A stretch of DNA of 64,000 nt, taken from positions 87,236-151,235 of the forward strand of contig NZ_FQZY01000007.1 in NCBI RefSeq assembly GCF_900142165.1, read 5' to 3'. Shown here piece by piece: positions 58,387 to 64,000 of this stretch; position 1 is the stretch's first letter, and every line of letters starts with the position of its first letter. The notes beneath the pieces are model-generated. The model was not told the DNA's origin and did no database searches. It was given only the letters and a program-made list of their open reading frames with translations. This stretch comes from Hespellia stercorisuis DSM 15480. Lineage in GTDB: Bacteria; Bacillota; Clostridia; Lachnospirales; Lachnospiraceae. Position numbers and translations under genes: made by a program.

Positions 58387-60096
58387 ATGAATGATGAAAT
58401 AATTCTGGATACCAAATTAGTCGGAGAAGTCACTGGAGAATTTTTCGTTCCTTCCTATCAGCGCGGATACCGTTGGGGCAAAGACGAAGTGACACGACTT
58501 CTTGAAGATGTATATACAAATGGAAATAAAAACTATTGCCTGCAGCCCGTTGTGATTCGCCGGGATGGAGATAGATTTGAATTGATAGATGGTCAGCAAC
58601 GTCTTACAACACTTTTTATTCTGCTTCAATATATTAAGCGTGAGTTCAAACCGAGAATTGCATTGAAATATAAGCTGTCCTATAAAACCCGTGAGAAATC
58701 TGCTGATTATCTTGATCATATTGATGAGGCACTGGCTGACAGCAACATTGACTTTTATCACATCTATGGTGCATATAAAGCAATCGATAACTGGTTCAAT
58801 GCCCAGACCGACAGTGTAGTAGTAGCCGATGATATCTATGGATATCTGGTAAAGTATGTGAAAATCATCTGGTACGAAGTCGGAGAAAATGAGGATGCAA
58901 TTTCTCTGTTCACTCGACTGAATATCGGCAAGATACCGCTCACCAGTGCTGAACTTGTAAAGGCTATGTTCTTGAGCCATGACAGTGCCGATAACATGGA
59001 CAGGGAAAAGCAGGAAGAAATATCCTTACAGTGGGATAACATGGAAAAGGAACTTCACAACGACTCCCTGTGGTACTTTCTCACTAACAGCACAAAGAAT
59101 CAGTACCAGACCCGCATTGACCTTGTGCTTGATTTGATTGCCGGAAAGCAAGAAAACACAAGAGAAAAATATTATACCTTCTTCCGATTCGATGAAATGC
59201 AGAAGGAACAATCTCTCGATGAAATCTGGCGAAAGATTCAGCAAACCTTCCTCATTCTAAAGGATTGGTTTGAAAACCATGAATTATACCATAAAATCGG
59301 ATATCTGATTGCCTCTGGCATGACACTTCATCAGATTTTTGAATTATCAGAAAATAAAACCAAGGATGCATTCAATGCACTTTTGGATGATTACATAAAA
59401 TCCAGCATTCATATTTCTGGTAATTACTCAGAATTAAGTTATGAAAAACCTCTGGATTATAAAAAAATCAGCACTCTTCTGCTCCTATTCAACGTGGAAT
59501 CTGTGCGCCAGAACGGTGAACATACGCAGTGGTTCCCATTCGACAAGTTCAAGTACAGCAAGGGCAGCAAGGTTTCCTGGAGCTTGGAGCATATTCATGC
59601 ACAGCAATCCGAAGGTATGCGAACACAGGAAGTTTGGAAGGAATGGCTGAAGCTGCATATTCCCTCTGTCGAGGCAGTCAGCGATAAGCAGGACGAACTG
59701 ATTCAATCCATGCAAAACGCAATTGACAACGCAAAACTTGAACGTGCGGAATTTGATAATCTTCAGCAGAAAGTGATCAGTCTGCTCTCTGTATCAGGGA
59801 ATACCGAATATCTTCATTCCATTGCCAATCTTGCGTTGCTCGACATAAGCGATAATGCAGCACTGAATAATGCAACCTTCGATGTAAAACGAAATGTCAT
59901 CGTTGAAATGGACAAAAAGGGGCAATACATACCATTCTGCACGAAGATGGTTTTTTTGAAATACTACACCCCGTCTGCCGAAAATCAGCTTCACTTTTGG
60001 GGACAAGCTGACCGCGTTGCTTATGTCCAGGCAATCAATACGGTACTTGCAGATTATCTATCTGAGCCGATTACTTTGGAAAAGGAGGAAGCATAA
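58387..60096 (+). CDS. DUF262-DUF1524 (GmrSD-like) endonuclease
   Basis: 569 aa. N-terminal DUF262, a ParB/Srx-like nucleotide-binding fold: FFVPSYQRGYRWGKDEV, FELIDGQQRLTTLFILL (about 65-81), DAISLFTRLNIGKIPLTSAELVKA. The C-terminal DUF1524 HNH-type nuclease has WSLEHIHAQQSEG (about 397) and IANLALLDISDNAALNNATFDVKR. Same two-domain plan as GmrSD, which cuts modified phage DNA. 16 bp after hsdR and joined to the next gene by TAATG, so co-expressed with type I RM. Confidence 0.88.
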   Translation: MNDEIILDTKLVGEVTGEFFVPSYQRGYRWGKDEVTRLLEDVYTNGNKNYCLQPVVIRRDGDRFELIDGQQRLTTLFILLQYIKREFKPRIALKYKLSYKTREKSADYLDHIDEALADSNIDFYHIYGAYKAIDNWFNAQTDSVVVADDIYGYLVKYVKIIWYEVGENEDAISLFTRLNIGKIPLTSAELVKAMFLSHDSADNMDREKQEEISLQWDNMEKELHNDSLWYFLTNSTKNQYQTRIDLVLDLIAGKQENTREKYYTFFRFDEMQKEQSLDEIWRKIQQTFLILKDWFENHELYHKIGYLIASGMTLHQIFELSENKTKDAFNALLDDYIKSSIHISGNYSELSYEKPLDYKKISTLLLLFNVESVRQNGEHTQWFPFDKFKYSKGSKVSWSLEHIHAQQSEGMRTQEVWKEWLKLHIPSVEAVSDKQDELIQSMQNAIDNAKLERAEFDNLQQKVISLLSVSGNTEYLHSIANLALLDISDNAALNNATFDVKRNVIVEMDKKGQYIPFCTKMVFLKYYTPSAENQLHFWGQADRVAYVQAINTVLADYLSEPITLEKEEA

Positions 60097-62297
60097 TGGG
60101 TACAACACTCCATTCCTTTATGGATATTTTTGAAACAGAATTCGATGTTGGCGGTGACAAGGTTCTCTTAAAGAAGATTGCAATTCCGCTCATTCAGCGT
60201 GATTATGCGCAAGGCAGAATTGACTCCGATATAAACAGAGTCAGAGACCGCTTCCTTTCTTCTCTGTATGATGCCATAACAAAGGAACCTGTCACTCTTG
60301 ATTTTGTTTATGGTGATATTGATGCAAACGGAACAATGACCCCTTTAGACGGTCAGCAGCGATTAACCACCCTCTTTCTGCTCCACTGGTACGCCGCTAA
60401 AAAACAGAATATCTCTGCAGAAAAGTATGCTTTTTTGAAGATGTTCAGCTATGAAACCCGCTATAGTGTGCGCTACTTCTGTTCCGAGCTGGTGAAGTTT
60501 AATCCATCTTTCAGCAAAAAGATTTCCGAAGAAATCATCAATCAGGCATGGTTTCCTCTGGACTGGAAGAAAGACCCAACCATCAGCTCTATGCTTGTCA
60601 TGCTGGATGCCATCGATGAACAGTTCAAGGATGTGCCGGACATTTGGAATAAACTCTCCGATAAAACCATTACCTTCTACTTTCTTCCGATAAAGGACAT
60701 GGGATTAACGGATGAGCTTTATATCAAGATGAATTCCCGTGGAAAGCCGCTTACATTGTTTGAGCATTTTAAAGCTGAACTGGAGCGTAACATTCGAGCA
60801 ATAGACGAGCAGCGCGCTGTGACAATCATTGATAAGATTGATAGAACCTGGACGGATTTGCTGTGGCGATACAGGGATGGAGGCAACGGCAATAGCGATG
60901 ACAATATTACTGATGATGAGTTCCTGCGGTACTTCAAATTTATCTGTGATATTATCTGTTACAGAAATGGTCAATCACCGCAGGGTTATAGCAGTGATGA
61001 ATTTGATTTGTTGCAGCAGTATTTTTCTGTTTCTAACAAAAATGTCATAGCTAACATTGCAACACTTGAAGCCTTCTTCGATTGTTGGTGCTACATTGAT
61101 GGTTTTTCTAATCCTTCCGAGTTTTTAACATCGTTTATGAGTAGTCAACACGAACCCGGCAAAATCATTGTCGATTCTCGTTATATCATTGATATTTTCG
61201 AAGATTGCCTGCACTCATATTCTGACAAAACCGGGCGGACACGTCAATTCCCATTGAACCGTATTGTCCTTCTGTATGCGATTACGGTGTATTTACAACA
61301 CCAAGCCGAGGTGTCGCAGGGTGAGTATTCCCGCAGGATTAGAATTGTAAATAACCTGATTCAGAATTCTGAAGATGAGGTCAGCGACAGAATTGACCGA
61401 AATAGAATCCCAGCTATTCTTTCAGAGGTTGATGCTATTATCCTTACCGGAACAATTGATGATACAGTTGAAAACAACTTTAATGTAAACCAGTTGCAGG
61501 AGGAAAAAGAAAAAATCGCATTCCTCGCAGATCATCCAAAGTCTGCAGATACATTATTTGAATTGGAAGACCACCCAATGCTTAAAGGTCAAATCAGCAT
61601 CATTGGTCTTGAAAACCTTACTTATGCAGACCGATTTGCATCGCTATTCACCTGTAGTTGGGACAAGATTGATTGTGCATTGATGGCAACAGGAAACTAT
61701 GGTCAGCAGGAACGAAACAAATGGAGACATCAGTTTGCTTCAAAGAGTCTGCAGCTTGCTTGGGATGAACTGTTCCACAAGAGCGCAAATGCTGGATTCG
61801 ATAACACCAAGAATATTCTGGTTCAGCTGCTCTCTACCAACGAAACCTTCACTGATGATATCCTTGAAGGCATTGCTACTGCTTTCACTACAGAATGTGA
61901 GAACAGCAAAAACTATCCTTGGCGGTATTATTATGTGAAATATCCGCTATTCAGACCAGGCAGTTTTGGAAAATTGAGCAATAGCAAATTGGAAGAAAAT
62001 CCGTATCTGTTCTCTATCATGCAAACGAAATCGCAATGGTCTCAGAACACCTATATGCCTTATCTTAAAGCTGCTGACGATGCCCATCTCTCAAGGGATG
62101 AAATGGGGCAATTTCTGGAATATGGAGAACAGTATATTTATTGTGAAAATGCCGCCTATCTTCTCTGCAAACTGGACGGCGAGGATGAGGTAGAACTTGA
62201 CCGAGTGGATATTTCGCAAGACGATAGCGGTACTGACACCGAAGACAGAATAATCAAGTTGAAAAGATACTTGAAAAGAAAGAAATTACAAGGATAA
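60096..62297 (+). CDS. Second DUF262 protein, without HNH domain
   Basis: 733 aa. KKIAIPLIQRDYAQGRIDSDINRVRDRFLSSL, VYGDIDANGTMTPLDGQQRLTTLFLLHWY (DGQQR at about 85) and LYIKMNSRGKPLTLFEHFKAELE form the DUF262 core. The remaining ~430 residues are helical, with no recognisable HNH or nuclease motif. Paired with the DUF262-DUF1524 gene (TAATG overlap), so it may be the regulatory or sensing partner of that nuclease. Last gene of the plus-strand cargo; followed by iterons and a terminator. Confidence 0.8.
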   Translation: MGTTLHSFMDIFETEFDVGGDKVLLKKIAIPLIQRDYAQGRIDSDINRVRDRFLSSLYDAITKEPVTLDFVYGDIDANGTMTPLDGQQRLTTLFLLHWYAAKKQNISAEKYAFLKMFSYETRYSVRYFCSELVKFNPSFSKKISEEIINQAWFPLDWKKDPTISSMLVMLDAIDEQFKDVPDIWNKLSDKTITFYFLPIKDMGLTDELYIKMNSRGKPLTLFEHFKAELERNIRAIDEQRAVTIIDKIDRTWTDLLWRYRDGGNGNSDDNITDDEFLRYFKFICDIICYRNGQSPQGYSSDEFDLLQQYFSVSNKNVIANIATLEAFFDCWCYIDGFSNPSEFLTSFMSSQHEPGKIIVDSRYIIDIFEDCLHSYSDKTGRTRQFPLNRIVLLYAITVYLQHQAEVSQGEYSRRIRIVNNLIQNSEDEVSDRIDRNRIPAILSEVDAIILTGTIDDTVENNFNVNQLQEEKEKIAFLADHPKSADTLFELEDHPMLKGQISIIGLENLTYADRFASLFTCSWDKIDCALMATGNYGQQERNKWRHQFASKSLQLAWDELFHKSANAGFDNTKNILVQLLSTNETFTDDILEGIATAFTTECENSKNYPWRYYYVKYPLFRPGSFGKLSNSKLEENPYLFSIMQTKSQWSQNTYMPYLKAADDAHLSRDEMGQFLEYGEQYIYCENAAYLLCKLDGEDEVELDRVDISQDDSGTDTEDRIIKLKRYLKRKKLQG

Positions 62298-62373
62298 ATC
62301 CAGCTGTCGAATAATGATTTGCACAGCTGGTGATGTCCAAAGGCAAGAAAACCACAAAAAGTGAATACGAAAC

Positions 62374-62476
62374 CTTTTGACTTTGCCTTTGGGGGTATAC
62401 GCATCTTCTCCAAAGGGTATACGCTTTTATTGCAAGGGTGTACATTCTTTCGCCAAGGGTATACGCAGGCGAGCAT
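62374..62476 (+). repeat. Right subterminal iteron array
   Basis: One TTTTGACTTTGCC (ends about 62388), then GGGTATAC-type units at 62393, 62415, 62436 (GGGTGTAC) and 62457: a 21-22 bp period. A relative in inverted orientation, CATACCCC, lies near 62474. Reciprocal to the array at 4730-4840. The remaining part of the 62298-62608 gap has no gene. Confidence 0.75.
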
Positions 62477-62511
62477 ACCCCAGTGAACCACAAAAACGGA
62501 ATATAGGAATA

Positions 62512-62555
62512 AAAACGGCTCTCGGAGTGAAAATCACACTCTTGAGAGCCGTTTT
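62512..62555 (+). terminator. Terminator at the end of the defence operon
   Basis: Perfect 12-bp arms AAAACGGCTCTC (62512-62523) and GAGAGCCGTTTT (62544-62555) with an inner GAGTG/CACTC pairing and a T-run. It can work on both strands. Confidence 0.9.
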
Positions 62556-62586
62556 TGCATATATTAGAGGGCAGAAACCCTGTATT

Positions 62587-62614
62587 ATTGTATCAATATG
62601 AGGTTCTATTCATC
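62587..62614. other. Right attachment site of the inner prophage
   Basis: Arm ATTGTATCAA (62587-62596), then core TTCATC (62609-62614). Beyond it the outer recombinase N-terminal coding sequence resumes. Confidence 0.8.
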
Positions 62615-62803
62615 GGCAAAAACCTCAAACAGTTCCCAATCCGGATTGCGTTCAATATACTGTCTGAAATAACGCTGTTGACTTTCGAACGAATTAGCCT
62701 GATCTTCATTATCAGTAGAGACACGGCAGTATGCCGCAACTTTTCTTTTCGTATTCTGTATTTTTCTTTCTTCATTCAAGTTTACATATTTTTCGATCGA
62801 CAT
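62606..62803 (-). pseudogene. Outer-element serine recombinase, N-terminal part (split gene)
   Basis: 65 codons from ATG 62803 (AGGAG upstream): MSIEKYVNLNEERKIQNTKRKVAAYCRVSTDNEDQANSF, with the Ser nucleophile in YCRVS, through NPDWELFEVFADE. It then hits a TAG supplied by the prophage end. The continuation GISGTNTKKRK is at 4701 and below. Start overlaps the SHOCT-like gene stop (TGATG). Confidence 0.88.
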
Positions 62804-63054
62804 CAAACTTCTCCTTTTTGCTTTTCAATTTCCCAGACACAGCGCTGATACTGCGCGTGGTTTAAAAGCTCTCTTTTTTCCAAAGAAGCAAGGATTGATT
62901 TTTGAAGCTGTAGCAAAAACGCTGCATGCTCCCGCTCCGTAATTTGCTCAACAGCCTCACCGACATACATAAAGTCTCGACATTTCAACCGATTAACACC
63001 CCCTCGGTAAAATGTATTCGTGCCGGTTTGTACCATATTACAAGGGATGATCAT
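62803..63054 (-). CDS. SHOCT-like small protein of the outer element
   Basis: 83 aa; the C-terminal half EREHAAFLLQLQKSILASLEKRELLNHAQYQRCVWEIEKQKGEV is a helical SHOCT-type module as found directly upstream of many Clostridia serine recombinases. Equivalent position to the 7718-7897 gene of the inner element. The exact start is uncertain; an internal ATG at residue 7 (63036) is possible. Confidence 0.6.
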   Translation of the reverse strand: MIIPCNMVQTGTNTFYRGGVNRLKCRDFMYVGEAVEQITEREHAAFLLQLQKSILASLEKRELLNHAQYQRCVWEIEKQKGEV

Positions 63055-63194
63055 TCTTCTGAAATCTTATAAGTGGAAAGTACAAATTAATTGTGTTAGA
63101 ATAAACACAAAATTGACATTAGATAATCTTCGTTCTCTAAAGCCAAGAACAGACTTACTATTTTTACAATAGATTTTTTTTGAAAGGAGTATTT

Positions 63195-63710
63195 ATGGAC
63201 GATACATTTCTATCCGATTTAACAACAGCAGACACACTTTCCTCCAAGCAGGATATTCTGCTTGACCTTTTAAAACAGACTTATGCCAGAATTACGGTTG
63301 TCAATATTAAGGAGGAAACATTCACCGCCCTCTACGATGCGACTGGAGTGATGAAAGAAGGGGAAGTATTATCATATCATCAGGCTTTGGACGCATTTTT
63401 AGTTCAAAACATCATGGTGGAAGATCGGAATCCCGCTCAAGCAGCACTCTCATTAGATGCACTGCGAGAATTTTATCACAGTGGTGTGGAGAGTAAACGT
63501 ATGGAATTTCGTTCTCTCGTCAAAGAATTTGTCTATGAATGGAGTGAAATGATTTTGACTACCGCATCGGCAAAGCAACCGGATACCATCTACATTTTAC
63601 TGAAAAATATCAACAAAGAAAAATTGATGAGCGGAATTATTGACCGCTTTATTTACCATGACTGCGATTATTTTATTTACCTCGATGGTAACTGTTCAGA
63701 ACTCCATTAG
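63195..63710 (+). CDS. Unknown protein of the outer element
   Basis: 171 aa from ATG 63195 (AAAGGAG upstream): MDDTFLSDLTTADTLSSKQDILLDLLKQTYARITVVNIKEETFTALYDATGVMKEG...KRMEFRSLVKEFVYEWSEMILTTASAKQPDTIYILLKNI. The alpha/beta pattern recalls N-terminal regions of GGDEF/PAS signalling proteins, but the catalytic part is absent. It ends where an IS66 transposase gene begins, so it may be a truncated signalling protein. A palindrome TTGTGTT-AGAATA-AACACAA lies upstream (63091-63110). Function unknown. Confidence 0.5.
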   Translation: MDDTFLSDLTTADTLSSKQDILLDLLKQTYARITVVNIKEETFTALYDATGVMKEGEVLSYHQALDAFLVQNIMVEDRNPAQAALSLDALREFYHSGVESKRMEFRSLVKEFVYEWSEMILTTASAKQPDTIYILLKNINKEKLMSGIIDRFIYHDCDYFIYLDGNCSELH

Positions 63711-64000
63711 TTAAAGATGATATCGGAATTCCCTAAAAGGGCTTCTCTGATTGCTGTAAAAGCATTTATTCCATGCTTATGAGCAGTCCCAATATAGCTC
63801 ATGATTGTAAGATATTCCTGTGCGCCTTCCTCACTGCGAAAACATCCTGAGACCTTGGTTTTAACCTTAATCATGCGCAAATCACGTTCCGCAAGGTTAT
63901 TATCAAACGGAACACAGAGATTCTTTATAAATAAGCAGACTGATGCCTTGTAATTCACAAGTCTGTCAATTAGATTTAGTACCTTGGTCTTTTTCTTTCG
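63707..64000 (-). mobile_element. IS66-family transposase, C-terminal part (continues past window)
   Basis: The frame is open to the window edge: LIDRLVNYKASVCLFIKNLCVPFDNNLAERDLRMIKVKTKVSGCFRSEEGAQEYLTIMSYIGTAHKHGINAFTAI. The PFDNNLAERDLRMIKVK...GCFRS segment with the catalytic Glu is diagnostic of IS66 transposases. The stop overlaps the stop of the neighbouring gene by 3 bp, suggesting insertion close to or into it. Confidence 0.88.

Overview
The window comes from a spore-forming, low-to-mid GC Gram-positive, most likely a Clostridia of the Lachnospiraceae type. The evidence is a cotJA-cotJB-cotJC spore-coat operon, a D-2-hydroxyacid dehydrogenase, a YhgE/Pip membrane protein, strong AGGAGG ribosome sites and very many serine recombinases. 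This lineage is inference; no rRNA is present.

Layout. (1) 1-3457 is host chromosome: a partial YhgE/Pip gene, a small membrane protein, tRNA-Pro(GGG), a D-2-hydroxyacid dehydrogenase, cotJA, cotJB and the first ~65 codons of cotJC. (2) At ~3450-3457 cotJC is cut by an OUTER element that runs past the right edge. It is seen as the C-terminal part of a serine recombinase (3412-4701), the matching N-terminal part of the same gene (62606-62803), a SHOCT-like small gene, an unknown gene and an IS66 transposase fragment. (3) That outer recombinase gene is itself split in its conserved DEGISG codons by an INNER ~57.9 kb prophage (about 4702-62608). Removing the inner element at the shared TTCATC core rejoins the recombinase exactly in frame. 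The result is a two-level nest: prophage inside recombinase inside sporulation gene.

The inner prophage, left to right: terminal repeats; two overlapping serine recombinases with a SHOCT-like gene and an HTH/Zn-finger gene; lysin and holin; tail fibre/baseplate, tape measure, a tail-assembly chaperone with a predicted -1 frameshift, major tail protein, head-tail connectors, HK97-type capsid, protease, portal and large terminase; an accessory block with an amidoligase-like protein, a gamma-glutamylcyclotransferase-like protein, DUF4314 and two DNA methyltransferases; small terminase and HNH; then replication genes (SNF2 helicase, VRR-NUC, VapE primase/helicase, Rha, DNA polymerase A, DUF2815, DUF2800, a sigma-like regulator). 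All are on the minus strand.

From 46.7 to 62.3 kb the strand switches and a defence cargo follows: a bacterial NACHT NTPase, a small XRE regulator, a SIMPL-domain protein, a type I restriction-modification system with an invertible hsdS (four inverted/direct 15-19 bp repeats, a tyrosine recombinase and split spare hsdS halves), hsdR, and two adjacent DUF262 proteins, the first with a C-terminal HNH (GmrSD-like).

The most notable unexplained structures are the nested split recombinase, the reciprocal iteron arrays at both prophage ends, a duplicated ~120-nt element whose stems differ in sequence but still pair, a three-way-junction RNA-like element before the GGCT gene, a 38-bp motif present three times, and four hairpin/T-run elements placed just before structural genes.
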